From contig BDSV01000080.1 of NCBI GenBank assembly GCA_002898075.1, positions 1-32,222 of the forward strand: DNA of 32,222 bases. Reading direction: 5' to 3'. The position numbers and the translations under genes are program-made. Source of the DNA: a bacterium BMS3Abin03. Lineage in GTDB: Bacteria > Bacteroidota > Ignavibacteria > Ignavibacteriales > Ignavibacteriaceae. Positions 1-10,662 of the stretch are shown one piece after another. The notes below the pieces were generated by a model, which worked only from the letters and a program-made list of their open reading frames with translations, was not told the DNA's origin and made no database searches. Numbering within the stretch: the first letter of the stretch is position 1; every line of letters starts with the position of its first letter.

Positions 1-1152
1 TCCTTTCATCTCGTCTATAAAAAACACATCACTCCAGCTATTATTAAGAAATAGATTTTTCCAATTATCCAGTCCATCGGTTCGTTTATAAACAAATAAA
101 TCGTAACCTGTTGAATATCCGGTTCCGCTTTCAAACAATTCTATCTGCCATTCACCGCCAAGGTTTCCTGTATTTGGATTAAACCAGTTCTGTCCACGGT
201 CTGTCGTCTTTCTCATCTCCCAGCCATCCTGTACAGAATAGCCCGTGTCTATATTTACAAACTCTATCCAGTTAGTCGCAGTTAGAACAGGTAGATCAAA
301 ATTAGTTACCCACGTTACGCCACCGTCACTGCTGTATACATTTTTTCCCCCTTCTCCCGCTGCTGCTATGTGTAAGCTGTCAATTATGTCTATTGTGTAT
401 AATGCTCTTGTATCTCCGGCTTGGATTTGGGTCCAGTTATTTCCCCCGTCTGTTGTCTTCAATACCTTTCCTCCTCCGCAAACAATAAAACCATATTGCT
501 CTGTAAAAAACTCCAAAGACCAGTAGTGCTGGTTTAATCCAGGGAAGACCTGCTGCCAGTTTAGCCCTGCGTCTGTTGTTTTAAGCAGCGTTTGATACAT
601 TCCGCATATCCAGCCAAGTGTATCGTTCAACATCTGCACTCCCCAAAATTTTGTGTCACTGCTCAAACCGCTTGATATCTGTTCAAATGTTTCTCCTCCA
701 TCACTCGAGCGAAGAATTGTATTTTCAAATCCTGCTGCTATTACTATTTGTCCGTTATAAGAATGTATTTTAAATAGCAAACTGGTAACAGGAGTTTCTG
801 CAGTTGTCCAGTCTTCCCCTCCATCAGTAGTTTTTATTATTGCCCCGCTTCCCCCGCAAGCCCAGCCTGTATCGGGGTTAAGAAAGTATATTCCATAATA
901 ATTTACCCTTGGTACTTTTGGGTTTAGTTCAGTCCATACCCCTGTGCCTGTTGTTACTTTACCAAGTGTGCCGGTATTCCAACCGGGTGGAAAGACTTGT
1001 TCTTTGGGTTGTTGGTAGTAGGAGGTTGGCGGTTGGGAGTTGGGATCGGTTCTTCTGTAATTAATAAATTCTCTTGTTGTATCAACCTGCTGTGCAGTTA
1101 TGCTTCCGGTGTGGAGAAGTAATATTATATAAAGGAAGTATAGATATTTCAT
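1..1152 (-). CDS. Secreted BNR/Ycf48-like beta-propeller protein (3' end outside window)
   Basis: The minus strand is open for 384 codons from an ATG at 1152 to the window edge, so the C-terminus is missing. Residues 1-21 form a signal peptide (MKY, then a hydrophobic stretch ending ITAQQ). The rest carries repeated blades with the pattern TTDGG-x-x-W and variants (KTTDGGEDW, KTTDAGLNW, KTTDGGNNW, SSDGGVTW, KTTDRGQNW) alternating with D-T-G-W/Y, the usual signature of BNR/Asp-box and photosystem-II-assembly-factor-like propellers. In this bacterial group such proteins are typically exported and often end in a type IX secretion sorting domain; whether this one does cannot be seen. The function is unknown, perhaps surface binding or adhesion. 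Confidence 0.8.
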   Translation of the reverse strand, partial: MKYLYFLYIILLLHTGSITAQQVDTTREFINYRRTDPNSQPPTSYYQQPKEQVFPPGWNTGTLGKVTTGTGVWTELNPKVPRVNYYGIYFLNPDTGWACGGSGAIIKTTDGGEDWTTAETPVTSLLFKIHSYNGQIVIAAGFENTILRSSDGGETFEQISSGLSSDTKFWGVQMLNDTLGWICGMYQTLLKTTDAGLNWQQVFPGLNQHYWSLEFFTEQYGFIVCGGGKVLKTTDGGNNWTQIQAGDTRALYTIDIIDSLHIAAAGEGGKNVYSSDGGVTWVTNFDLPVLTATNWIEFVNIDTGYSVQDGWEMRKTTDRGQNWFNPNTGNLGGEWQIELFESGTGYSTGYDLFVYKRTDGLDNWKNLFLNNSWSDVFFIDEMKG

Positions 1153-1403
1153 AATTTCCCTCTAAAATATCTTTAGTAAAAATTTCTTTAAGAAGGTAAT
1201 ATATTAAATAATTTAAGTCAAAATTTTTATAGTATTTCCTTTGTTATTACTCAAAATAAAAGGAAATTTGTGTGCTAATAAACCTATAAAACCTTTATTA
1301 TTGCAATAATGTTTCACTTGTATCGACACAATAAATTTATAAATCCATTGCAATTTGTGTTGTTTGTGTTATTTCTTTATCCTCTTGTCAAAATCTAATT
1401 TCA

Positions 1404-1432
1404 TTGGAATTATTTATCAAAATTCATATATT
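1404..1432 (+). promoter_or_regulatory. Candidate promoter of rpmE2
   Basis: TTGGAA (1404-1409) and TATATT (1427-1432) are separated by 17 bases and lie about 40 bases before the rpmE2 start. The match is to the general sigma70 pattern and was found by eye. The rest of the 319-base gap 1153-1471 is AT-rich with nothing else recognisable. Confidence 0.35.
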
Positions 1433-1471
1433 TATTGCTCGAAAATTTGTAAATAAGACAGGACTAAAAAA

Positions 1472-1732
1472 ATGAAAAAAGGTATTCATCCGGAATACAG
1501 ACCCGTTGTGTTTCAGGATCCGTCATGCGATTTTTCGATACTCAGCAGATCGACGATAAGGACAAGCGATACTGTTAAATGGAAAGACGGTAATACATAT
1601 CCGTTAGTTAAATTGGAAATTTCCAGCGGTTCGCACCCGTTCTTTACCGGGAAACAAATGCTTGTGGATACGGCGGGTAGAGTTGAAAAGTTCAACAGGA
1701 AATACGGAAAGAAAAAGGCTGCAAAGAAATAA
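1472..1732 (+). CDS. rpmE2: 50S ribosomal protein L31, type B
   Basis: This 86-residue protein has the L31 layout: start [14 protein letters not shown], central [11 protein letters not shown] and a basic tail ([11 protein letters not shown]). It lacks the CxxC pairs of zinc-binding L31, so it belongs to the zinc-independent type B (C-minus) group, with only one Cys at residue 19. It is a structural part of the large ribosomal subunit. The gene is monocistronic, with a candidate promoter upstream and a strong terminator 22 bases after the stop. In organisms with both L31 types this form is often induced by zinc shortage; no Zur-like operator was recognised here. Confidence 0.95.
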   Translation: MKKGIHPEYRPVVFQDPSCDFSILSRSTIRTSDTVKWKDGNTYPLVKLEISSGSHPFFTGKQMLVDTAGRVEKFNRKYGKKKAAKK

Positions 1733-1754
1733 TTTCTTTGAAATGTGAGAGTTT

Positions 1755-1783
1755 AAAAAGCCGGTTCAACCGGCTTTTTTTGT
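1755..1783 (+). terminator. Rho-independent terminator after rpmE2
   Basis: Perfect 10-bp stem (AAAAAGCCGG at 1755-1764 with CCGGCTTTTT at 1770-1779), five-base loop, and a run of T that continues to 1781. Confidence 0.9.
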
Positions 1784-1867
1784 TTTAAACACATCTGTCC
1801 AAAATAAAATGAATTAGAAGTAACATTCATCACTAAAGCTGTAAGAGAAACTCATCCCCCTTTAATT

Positions 1868-2221
1868 GGGGCTGTCTAAAAAGTGAAGATTATTGTGTCA
1901 TTCCCGTGAAAACGCATGTGCGTCAACTTAATTGACCCGACTTTTAAGTCGGGGGACTTGTAAGCCCAAGTATATTATGGCGTTAGTCACAACTCCTTCT
2001 TCATTTTTGGCTAAAGCCAATAGTCAGTTAGTTAATTTAATCCACGACCTAAAGGTCGTGGCAATTCAATAAAAATTGCCTTTTTATCGGTCAGCTATTA
2101 AAAAACAATTCTTAAGTTGACGCCTATGCGTGAAAACGGGGATCTAAAATTCTAATTATACATCAGATTCCCACTTTAGTGGGAATGACATTTCGGTAGA
2201 AATTACTTTTTAGACAGCCCC
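1868..2221. mobile_element. MITE-like element with 17-bp terminal inverted repeats (copy A)
   Basis: The ends are perfect inverted repeats: GGGGCTGTCTAAAAAGT at 1868-1884 and its complement at 2205-2221. The element is 354 bp and has no transposase. An element with the same ends is present at 22845-22994 (150 bp), inserted at the equivalent place in a copy of the same surrounding repeat. Inside copy A lies a REP-like palindrome interrupted by yet another element (1914-2129). It was probably mobilised by a transposase encoded elsewhere; no clear target duplication was seen. Confidence 0.65.
1914..2129. mobile_element. 216-bp MITE with 18-bp inverted ends and 8-bp target duplication
   Basis: The ends are GCATGTGCGTCAACTTAA (1914-1931) and TTAAGTTGACGCCTATGC (2112-2129), 16 of 18 bases complementary. 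They are flanked by identical GTGAAAAC at 1906-1913 and 2130-2137. Removing the insert plus one duplicate restores a continuous REP-like sequence resembling the one at 11554-11626. Internal perfect palindromes occur at 1936-1953 (CCCGACTT-TT-AAGTCGGG), 2007-2020 and 2042-2061 (CCACGACCT-AA-AGGTCGTGG). No ORF of note, so it is non-autonomous. Confidence 0.75.
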
Positions 2222-2411
2222 ACAGGGGATTGAGTTTATGGATTTAGTGAAATGTTTAATTTAATATTAGATGATAAATTTTTATTCAACAAAAAAAATT
2301 ATTTGGATAACAGTAGTTCTGGATGAAACCGCATTTTGTCCCAAATTCGGTTAAAGAATCTTATCTTAAAATAGTTTAAATTTCATTTTTGAATTAAAAT
2401 AAGAATGACCG

Positions 2412-3656
2412 ATGCATATCTGCATTTTTGAAGACGATAAATATTCAAACTTTTACCCGTTAACGCTTTCACGTCCGGTATATGATCTGGTCTGCGGTGT
2501 CAGATCCTTAAAAGAAAAAATTCTCGCAGAGTTTGAAGAAGCAGATATTTCTCTGCACTGCAGAAAATACCTGGAACAGGCGACCCGATCAGGCAACCCG
2601 AATTTTAAAATAAACAGTATCACGGGAGATGAGTGTGTATTTATTAATGGAAGAATAGCTTTAAGCAGTGATGTTAAAAACCTGGTAGCTAATATTGGCG
2701 ATGAAGATATTGTTTATAAAAATGGTGATACGGTTATCCTTGCAAAGTTGAGCGGGGAAAATTTATCCAAAATAAAAGCTCATCTGCCGGATGCGATAAC
2801 TGCGGATTTATTAGATGGAATTTTCAGTGTGGAAACGGATGCTGAATGTTATAACTATTTATGGGAAATGATTGCAAACAACGGACCTGAGATTGTAAAT
2901 GATATAGAACATTTGCGGAAAACGGGGTATTTTATTACACACCTTGATGATTTTGCCGGGGTAAATTTTGTTAATCCGGATAAAATATTTATAAGGCAAA
3001 ATGTAACGATTAAACCGGGTGTGGTTATCGATGCATCCAAAGGAGCAGTACTGCTCGATGAGGACGCATTCATTTTTCCAAACGCTGTTATCGAAGGACC
3101 GGCGTATATCGGTAAATCATCGAAGATAAAAAGCGGTGCAACAATTTATGAGAACGTAAGTATTGGAAGTGTTTGCAAGATTGGCGGCGAAGTGGAAGAC
3201 ACAATTGTTCTGCCCCATTCAAACAAACAGCACTCCGGGTTTATTGGTCACGCTTATCTTGGAAGCTGGGTTAATCTTGGCGCCGATACAAACTGCAGCG
3301 ACTTGAAAAATAATTACAGCACAATAAAAGTTACTTTGAATGGCTATACAATAGATACCGGCTCACAATTTTTAGGTGTGATAATTGGTGATCACTCTAA
3401 ATCTGCAATTAACACAATGTTTAACACCGGAACTATTATCGGTTTCTCTTGTAATATATTCGGCGCCGGTTTTCCAGACAAATACATTCCATCCTTTTCC
3501 TGGGGAGGATCGGATGGCATTACAACTTATGATTTGAGTAAAAGTATTCAAACTGCAAAAGTGGTTTTGAGTAGAAGAAATAAAAAATTTACAACAGAAG
3601 ACGAAAAATTATTTGAAGATATATTTAATCTAACGAAAGAAGAACGCAATGGATGA
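2412..3656 (+). CDS. Alternative GlmU: putative bifunctional UDP-GlcNAc pyrophosphorylase / GlcN-1-P acetyltransferase
   Basis: The 414-residue protein begins with the FEDDKYSNFYPLTLSRPVYDL segment typical of the Bacteroidetes-type GlmU/sugar-nucleotidyltransferase family and ends with a left-handed beta-helix acyltransferase-like half (from about residue 190: repeated hexapeptides such as VTIKPGVVID, AVIEGPAYIG, ATIYENVSIG, then LGSWVNLGADTNCSDLKNNY). The expected role is making UDP-N-acetylglucosamine for peptidoglycan and LPS, in the cytoplasm. It lacks the LxxGxGxRM signature of classical GlmU, as the family does. The start ATG at 2412 is the first in frame. The stop overlaps the rsmB start by 8 bases, suggesting translational coupling. 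Substrate could be another sugar-1-phosphate. Confidence 0.8.
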   Translation: MHICIFEDDKYSNFYPLTLSRPVYDLVCGVRSLKEKILAEFEEADISLHCRKYLEQATRSGNPNFKINSITGDECVFINGRIALSSDVKNLVANIGDEDIVYKNGDTVILAKLSGENLSKIKAHLPDAITADLLDGIFSVETDAECYNYLWEMIANNGPEIVNDIEHLRKTGYFITHLDDFAGVNFVNPDKIFIRQNVTIKPGVVIDASKGAVLLDEDAFIFPNAVIEGPAYIGKSSKIKSGATIYENVSIGSVCKIGGEVEDTIVLPHSNKQHSGFIGHAYLGSWVNLGADTNCSDLKNNYSTIKVTLNGYTIDTGSQFLGVIIGDHSKSAINTMFNTGTIIGFSCNIFGAGFPDKYIPSFSWGGSDGITTYDLSKSIQTAKVVLSRRNKKFTTEDEKLFEDIFNLTKEERNG

Positions 3657-5040
3657 AGAGAACCTGAAAAACAATGAATTTACATTAGAGCATCATTCTG
3701 TAAAAGGATTATATGAAGGAGTTCGCGGGTTAGCAGTTAAAATTCTAAACCGTATCGAAAGAACGGATGCATATTTAGACCGGCTGCTCGATAATGAAAT
3801 GAGAAACACCGAATTAGCCGGTCCTGACAAAGCTTTGCTGTACGAAATTGTACACGGCGTTATAAGATGGATGGGACGGCTTGACTGGATTTTAAACGGT
3901 TTTTATAAAGGAACTTTTTCGAAAGCCATACCAAATTTAAAAAACGGTTTGCGCGTAGCGCTTTACCAGATAATGTTTCTCGATAGAGTTCCCGATTACG
4001 CTGCTGTAAATGAAGCGGTTGAGTTTGTTAAAAAATTGCAGGGTTCAAAACCAGCGGGACTTACAAACGCAGTTTTAAGAAATATTATTCGCAGCAAAGA
4101 ATCTATCCGGTATCCCAATCCCGATGAGGATGTTGTAGGATATTTAAGTGCTTATTATTCTCATCCTTCCTGGATGGTAAAAAGATATTTGGAACGGTTC
4201 GGGAAAGAGGAAACCGAAAAACTTTTAATTGCAAATAATGAAAAACCCTATCTTACATTAAGAATAAATGCTCTACGGGTTCAACCCGAGGAATTTAAAT
4301 CTCTTTTAGACTCCGTAAAACTAAGATACAACCCCGGTAAGTTCCTGCCGGAATTTTTTAAACTTCAGAATCTTACCAATATTACTGCTTGGGAATATTT
4401 TGTCAGAGGTTATTTTAATATTCAGGATGAAAGTGCCGGGCTTGCATGCCGGCTGCTGCAGGTACGGGATGGGATGCACATACTGGATCTTTGCGCGGCA
4501 CCGGGTGGTAAAACCGCTTATATTGCCGCCTTAATGCATGATGACGGGCAGATAGTTGCGATAGACAGATTTGAATGCAGGTTAAAAATACTTAGGCGCA
4601 ATATGCAAAGACTCGGGTTGAGCAGTATCAAAACTATTGAAACCGATGCGTTGGTATATCAGGACGGGCAATTTGACAGGGTGCTTGCGGATGTTCCATG
4701 TATGGGGTCGGGCACTTTAACTAAGAAGCCGGACATCAAATGGAAGAAGGATATTTTTGATTTGCGCGGATTAAACGAACTGCAATATAACCTGTTATGT
4801 AAAGCAGCGGAATTAGTTAAGCCGGGCGGTGTTGTCGTTTACAGTACATGTTCAATAGAGCCGGAAGAAAATTACCAAATAGTTGAAAAGTTTTTGAACA
4901 GTCATTCTAACTTCGAACTTGAAAATGCCGAAGGTAAATTCCCGGATGAAATATTGGACGAGCATGGATGCATTCAAACATATCCGCATAAGCATAAAAT
5001 GGACGGAGCTTTTGCCGCCAAGTTAGTAAAAACCGGTTGA
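3649..5040 (+). CDS. rsmB: 16S rRNA (cytosine(967)-C(5))-methyltransferase RsmB
   Basis: The 463-residue length and domain order fit RsmB: an N-terminal NusB-like RNA-binding domain (about residues 25-165, with the motif VNEAVEFVK), then a Rossmann methyltransferase domain. Visible motifs are the SAM-binding LDLCAAPGGK at 279-288, the D-V-P-C motif at 348-351 (C351, release of product) and Y-S-T-C-S at 398-402 with the catalytic C401. The enzyme methylates C967 of 16S rRNA using SAM. It overlaps the upstream glmU-like gene by 8 bases and is followed after 35 bases by the rodZ-like gene. An extra roughly 20-residue N-terminal lead (residues 1-20) precedes the conserved part, so a later start is possible. 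Confidence 0.93.
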   Translation: MDEENLKNNEFTLEHHSVKGLYEGVRGLAVKILNRIERTDAYLDRLLDNEMRNTELAGPDKALLYEIVHGVIRWMGRLDWILNGFYKGTFSKAIPNLKNGLRVALYQIMFLDRVPDYAAVNEAVEFVKKLQGSKPAGLTNAVLRNIIRSKESIRYPNPDEDVVGYLSAYYSHPSWMVKRYLERFGKEETEKLLIANNEKPYLTLRINALRVQPEEFKSLLDSVKLRYNPGKFLPEFFKLQNLTNITAWEYFVRGYFNIQDESAGLACRLLQVRDGMHILDLCAAPGGKTAYIAALMHDDGQIVAIDRFECRLKILRRNMQRLGLSSIKTIETDALVYQDGQFDRVLADVPCMGSGTLTKKPDIKWKKDIFDLRGLNELQYNLLCKAAELVKPGGVVVYSTCSIEPEENYQIVEKFLNSHSNFELENAEGKFPDEILDEHGCIQTYPHKHKMDGAFAAKLVKTG

Positions 5041-5075
5041 TGAAATTTAGTTTATCATAAAATATTTTTTGTAAT

Positions 5076-5972
5076 ATGTTAAAAATTTTTGCTGAAGAAT
5101 TAAAGGAAGCGAGAGAGAAATCGGGAATTACTCTCCAGCAGGTTTCTGCTAAAACAAGAATTGATTTGAAATTTCTCGAAGCAATCGAAAGCGGAGACTT
5201 TTCTTTTCTACCCGAGCTATACGTAAAAGCGTTTATTAAGCAATACGCCAAAGTAGTGGGTCTCGATGAGGAAGAAGTTTCGGAAAAGTATGATGCTGCT
5301 AAAGCAGGTAAAAAGATTGATTTAGATGAAGAGCCGCCGGATGAACCTGCCGGTGATGTTGAAAGCAAACACATTGAAACGCACGAAACCAAACACACCG
5401 AAACACACGAAACGAAACAAACAGCGGGTAAAACATATTCCTCGTACGATCAAAATGAAAATGTTGAAAGTAAACCGATAAAGATAAGTCGAAACATGGT
5501 AATTGCCGGTGCGTTTGCCGGTGTTGTTTTCCTGAGCGTTCTTATTTACTTTTTATTCATAAGCAACGGTTCTGATATAATTGTTGAGGAAAAACCCTAT
5601 GAAGAAGTGCTGAAGGATACGCCGAACAGATACATCGAAGAAAAAAAGATCCGGGAAGAAAATACTTCGCAAGTTGTTCCCGAAGAGCTTACGCTTACCG
5701 TTACAAATGTCGATTCCACCGATTCCGCCTGGGTATTGGTGATGTTCGATGATATACGGTCGAAAGATTATATGCTGTATCCCGGCAATACCATCACATT
5801 AAAAACCAACAACAACTTTAAACTCACATTAGGTAACTCCGGTGTTGTTTCATTAAAGCTAAACGATGTTAAGCTTGATTTTGAAGGAAAGAAGAGAGTA
5901 GTAAGATATTTTAAAGTCGATGCGAGCGGTATAGAAAAATTACACTCACCACCAAAATTAAATCAGAAATAA
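5076..5972 (+). CDS. RodZ-like membrane protein with Xre-type HTH
   Basis: 298 residues. Residues 6-75 form a RodZ-type helix-turn-helix (LKEAREKSGITLQQVSAKTR, then FLEAIESGDFSFLP and YVKAFIKQYAKVVGLD). A hydrophilic linker with an imperfect repeat of T-H-E-T-K (about residues 98-118) leads to one transmembrane helix (about 141-162) and an extracytoplasmic beta-rich domain of the DUF4115/RodZ C-terminal type (LTLTVTNVDSTDSAWVLVMFD). RodZ links the MreB cytoskeleton to the cell-wall machinery; direct MreB binding is family knowledge, not visible here. The stop codon directly abuts the ligA start (zero spacing), so the two are probably co-translated. Confidence 0.82.
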   Translation: MLKIFAEELKEAREKSGITLQQVSAKTRIDLKFLEAIESGDFSFLPELYVKAFIKQYAKVVGLDEEEVSEKYDAAKAGKKIDLDEEPPDEPAGDVESKHIETHETKHTETHETKQTAGKTYSSYDQNENVESKPIKISRNMVIAGAFAGVVFLSVLIYFLFISNGSDIIVEEKPYEEVLKDTPNRYIEEKKIREENTSQVVPEELTLTVTNVDSTDSAWVLVMFDDIRSKDYMLYPGNTITLKTNNNFKLTLGNSGVVSLKLNDVKLDFEGKKRVVRYFKVDASGIEKLHSPPKLNQK

Positions 5973-8012
<2,040 letters not shown>

Positions 8013-8017
8013 GTTGA

Positions 8018-8539
8018 ATGCTTAAAGAAAAAGCTGCGAAATTTGTAGTGAGACTGAAGCTTAAAAAAAGCAATTTTAGTCAGCAGTCTTTTTCTGAAGT
8101 TTTGAACAAAGCTTTAACGTTTCTAATTCTAATGCCCGGGAATGAGGGGGATTTTAAGTACGCTGTAGAGGTTATTAACTTTCTCGTACAAATGGAAAAA
8201 GAAGTAACAATATTAACTTACGATTACCGTGTCAGTTTGCTGCCTCTTCAGCTAAGGGGCAAAACAATTGAGCATGGTATCAGGGATTTAAACAAAATCG
8301 ATCTTCCGAATAAAAATTTAATAACCCGGTTAACAAAGAAAAATTTCGATGCGATATTAGACCTTAACAGAAGCGAACAATTATTTTACAGCTACGTCAC
8401 TGTTTTGGTCGATGCAAAGATAAGGATTGGTTTCAGAAAGGATTTTGCCGATAAGGTTTATAATCTTCAAATAGCTAATAATGAAACAAACCCGAAGATT
8501 TCTTATAAAAATTTATTAAATTGCCTGAAAATGTTATAG
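8018..8539 (+). CDS. Glycosyltransferase family 9-like half protein
   Basis: 173 residues, about half the length of a heptosyltransferase. It resembles the N-terminal Rossmann half of GT-B family 9 enzymes: FLILMPGNEGDFKYAVEVI (P-loop-like glycine turn after a hydrophobic strand), then DAILDLNRSEQLFYSYVTVL and AKIRIGFRKDFADKVYNLQI. The C-terminal, sugar-nucleotide-binding half is absent and the gene ends cleanly; the following STAS gene starts 9 bases later, so this is not an obvious recent truncation. It may be a non-catalytic partner or a divergent small family. Cytoplasmic; no signal peptide. Confidence 0.5.
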   Translation: MLKEKAAKFVVRLKLKKSNFSQQSFSEVLNKALTFLILMPGNEGDFKYAVEVINFLVQMEKEVTILTYDYRVSLLPLQLRGKTIEHGIRDLNKIDLPNKNLITRLTKKNFDAILDLNRSEQLFYSYVTVLVDAKIRIGFRKDFADKVYNLQIANNETNPKISYKNLLNCLKML

Positions 8540-8548
8540 GATTTTATA

Positions 8549-8899
8549 ATGGATTTTGAAATTAAAAGAAAAGACGATATTACAATTTTTAAACTGAACG
8601 AAAAGCGTCTTGATACAAATATATCGGGGCTTCTTAAAGGGGAATTTACCTTATTGCTGAAAGTTGAAGGTGCGAACAAATTTATCCTGGATTTAAGCGA
8701 AGTTGAAAGCTGTGATAGTTCGGGGCTAAGTGCAATATTAGTGGCAAACAGAATTCTCAGTGCAAACGAGGGGCATATGCGTTTAGCAGCTCCTTCGCAA
8801 AAGGTTTACTCTCTCATTCAAATTACCCAATTAAACAGGGTGCTGCCCGTCTACAATACGGTTGAGGAAGCTTTTGAAGATTTGAAGAAAGTAAATTAG
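8549..8899 (+). CDS. STAS-domain anti-sigma factor antagonist
   Basis: 116 residues, one STAS domain of the SpoIIAA/RsbV type. The key loop is C-D-S-S-G-L at residues 55-60; one of the serines (57/58) would be the phosphorylation switch used by a partner kinase. Proteins of this type release a sigma factor from its anti-sigma kinase when unphosphorylated. No kinase, phosphatase or sigma gene is next to it here, so its partner is unknown. Last gene of the run starting at 2412; a strong terminator follows. Confidence 0.88.
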   Translation: MDFEIKRKDDITIFKLNEKRLDTNISGLLKGEFTLLLKVEGANKFILDLSEVESCDSSGLSAILVANRILSANEGHMRLAAPSQKVYSLIQITQLNRVLPVYNTVEEAFEDLKKVN

Positions 8900-8951
8900 A
8901 GTTTCTCTTAATAAAAACATCGTTGAAGATTCTTTAAAATAAGAACATAAC

Positions 8952-8986
8952 AAAAAGCATCCCTCACCGGAAGGATGCTTTTTTTT
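8952..8986 (+). terminator. Rho-independent terminator after the STAS gene
   Basis: An 11-bp perfect stem (AAAAAGCATCC at 8952-8962 with GGATGCTTTTT at 8973-8983) followed by more T. In the rest of the 318-base gap to 9217 only a weak hairpin around 9076-9106 was seen. Confidence 0.9.
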
Positions 8987-9217
8987 GTAGTTATTAACCC
9001 GGCAATTATTTACTGTGCGTTTAATTTGTGGAGAAGTTATAATATAATTCATATTTGGTTTTCGCATTTTCCCATGATCTCCCCTCTTTTTAAGAGAGAT
9101 AAGAGTGAGTTCGATAAAAAATCAAAAACTGAAAATTAAATTACAAGTAGATTAAATGTAACCCTTTTTATTGCCGGAATAATATCGCAATACATAGTTA
9201 ACAAAAAACCAATTACA

Positions 9218-10660
9218 TTGAATGCAACAATAGTTGATTACATTATAATCGTTTCTTTCCTGATTGGAATTGCCGTGTTCGGTTCGCTTTCGGGCGGGAA
9301 GCAGAAAACTATTAAAGATTATTTTTTAGGTTCGAAGCAGGTTCCATGGTGGATGGCTTGTTTTTCGATTGTTGCTGCCGAAACGAGCACATTAACTTTT
9401 ATTTCAATTCCCGGTCTTGCATATCTTACCAACATGAACTTTCTGCAGGTTACCTTCGGTTATTTAATAGGAAGAATAATTGTAGCAAAGGTATTTCTGC
9501 CGGCATACTACAAAGGTGAATTGAAAACCGCTTATACCTACCTCGAGGAAAGATTCGGTGGTAAAGCCCGCACATTTGCCTCCGTTGTTTTCATTATAAC
9601 AAGAACTGCTGCCGACGGGGTAAGATTGTTTGCTACGGCTATTCCGCTATATCTGATTCTTAAAGTTGACCCTGCAATTGCGCTTATTATTATAGCCGTA
9701 TTCTCGCTTATTTATACTTATACCGGCGGTTTAAAAGGCGTAATTAAAGTAGATGTGGTCTTAATGTTTCTCTATTTAGGAAGCGCTTTGCTTGCAGCAG
9801 TTTATTTGCTAAATATGCTTCCCGATGGCTGGGCAACCGTAGTTAAAAGTGCTGCATCGGACAATAAATTTTCTATTATCAATTTAGGTTTTGAAAACGG
9901 GCTATCCGGATTTTTCAGCGACCCGTACACATTAATTGGCGGAATAATCGGCGGTGCGTTTTTATCCATGGCTTCGCACGGCACCGATCAGCTTATAGTG
10001 CAAAGATTACTTGCTACTAAAAACCTGAAGAGTGCACAAAAAGCCGTTATCGGGAGCGGAGTAATTATCATTTTCCAATTTGCTCTTTTTCTTATGTTGG
10101 GTGTAATGCTCTATGCTTTTTACGGTCCGATGAATGTTAAATCGGATGAGGTGTTTCCCATATTTATTATCGAGGTGCTGCCGCCCGGAATTACGGGAAT
10201 TATTATTGCGGGATTGTTCGCAGCCGCAATGTCAACACTTGCCGGTTCAATGAGTTCGCTTTCCTCTTCTACAATGATCGATATCTACACACCGCTATGC
10301 GGCAAAAATATAAGCGAGGAGAAGAAACTAAAAATTTCACGTCTTCTTACAATTTTGTGGGCTGCTTTGCTGATTATTTCGGCAATGATATTCAGAAAAA
10401 GTTCTCTTGCGGTTGTCGAAATCGCATTAAGTATTGCGTCGTTTACATACGGTGGATTGCTCGGTACGTTCCTGCTTGGTTTGTTGTTCAAAAGGGTAAA
10501 ACAGAATGCCGTATTAGCCGGCTTTGCATCGGGAATACTCTTTATGATATTGGTAATATCATTAAAGATTGTTGGCTGGACGTGGTACACTTTAATAGGG
10601 GTTATTGTAACTATAGCGGTCGGCTCAGCAATTACATTTGCTAAAAAGAGCAGGGAGTAA
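9218..10660 (+). CDS. Sodium:solute symporter (SSS family)
   Basis: 480 residues with about 13 hydrophobic segments in the LeuT-fold SSS layout. Recognisable parts are DYFLGSKQVPWWMACFSIVAAETSTLTF near the N-terminus (family pattern of the second helix), ARTFASVVFIITRTAADGVRLF, and GLFAAAMSTLAGSMSSLSSSTMIDIY in the sodium-site region. It would import a small organic solute with Na+ across the inner membrane; the substrate (sugar, acid or amino acid) cannot be told. The start is TTG at 9218, since the nearby ATG at 9222 is out of frame; the frame remains open upstream without an ATG, so the exact start is uncertain. It faces the minus-strand TPR gene, ending 3 bases before it. Confidence 0.88.
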   Translation: MNATIVDYIIIVSFLIGIAVFGSLSGGKQKTIKDYFLGSKQVPWWMACFSIVAAETSTLTFISIPGLAYLTNMNFLQVTFGYLIGRIIVAKVFLPAYYKGELKTAYTYLEERFGGKARTFASVVFIITRTAADGVRLFATAIPLYLILKVDPAIALIIIAVFSLIYTYTGGLKGVIKVDVVLMFLYLGSALLAAVYLLNMLPDGWATVVKSAASDNKFSIINLGFENGLSGFFSDPYTLIGGIIGGAFLSMASHGTDQLIVQRLLATKNLKSAQKAVIGSGVIIIFQFALFLMLGVMLYAFYGPMNVKSDEVFPIFIIEVLPPGITGIIIAGLFAAAMSTLAGSMSSLSSSTMIDIYTPLCGKNISEEKKLKISRLLTILWAALLIISAMIFRKSSLAVVEIALSIASFTYGGLLGTFLLGLLFKRVKQNAVLAGFASGILFMILVISLKIVGWTWYTLIGVIVTIAVGSAITFAKKSRE

Positions 10661-10662
10661 TA

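Larger units (their letters stand above)
1801..2316. repeat. Dispersed intergenic repeat, copy A
   Basis: The left part (1801-1867) and right part (2222-2316) match, with scattered substitutions, 22779-22844 and 22995-23089 of copy B. The two inner edges are themselves nearly complementary (ACTCATCCCCCTTT at left, AGGGGATTGAGTTT at right), so the parent element looks like a palindromic repeat that was later split by the inserted element at 1868-2221. No coding capacity. Together with its inserts it fills most of the 679-base gap between rpmE2 and the glmU-like gene. Confidence 0.7.

Noticed and set aside
245-526. 93-codon plus-strand frame
   Set aside because: It is antisense to the beta-propeller gene, whose repeated TTDGG-type blades are clear.
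4907-5398. 163-codon minus-strand open frame across the rsmB/rodZ junction
   Set aside because: It is antisense to two supported genes; low-complexity serine-rich product.
10297-10644. 115-codon plus-strand frame
   Set aside because: It is out of frame within the symporter at 9218-10660, whose membrane pattern continues through it.
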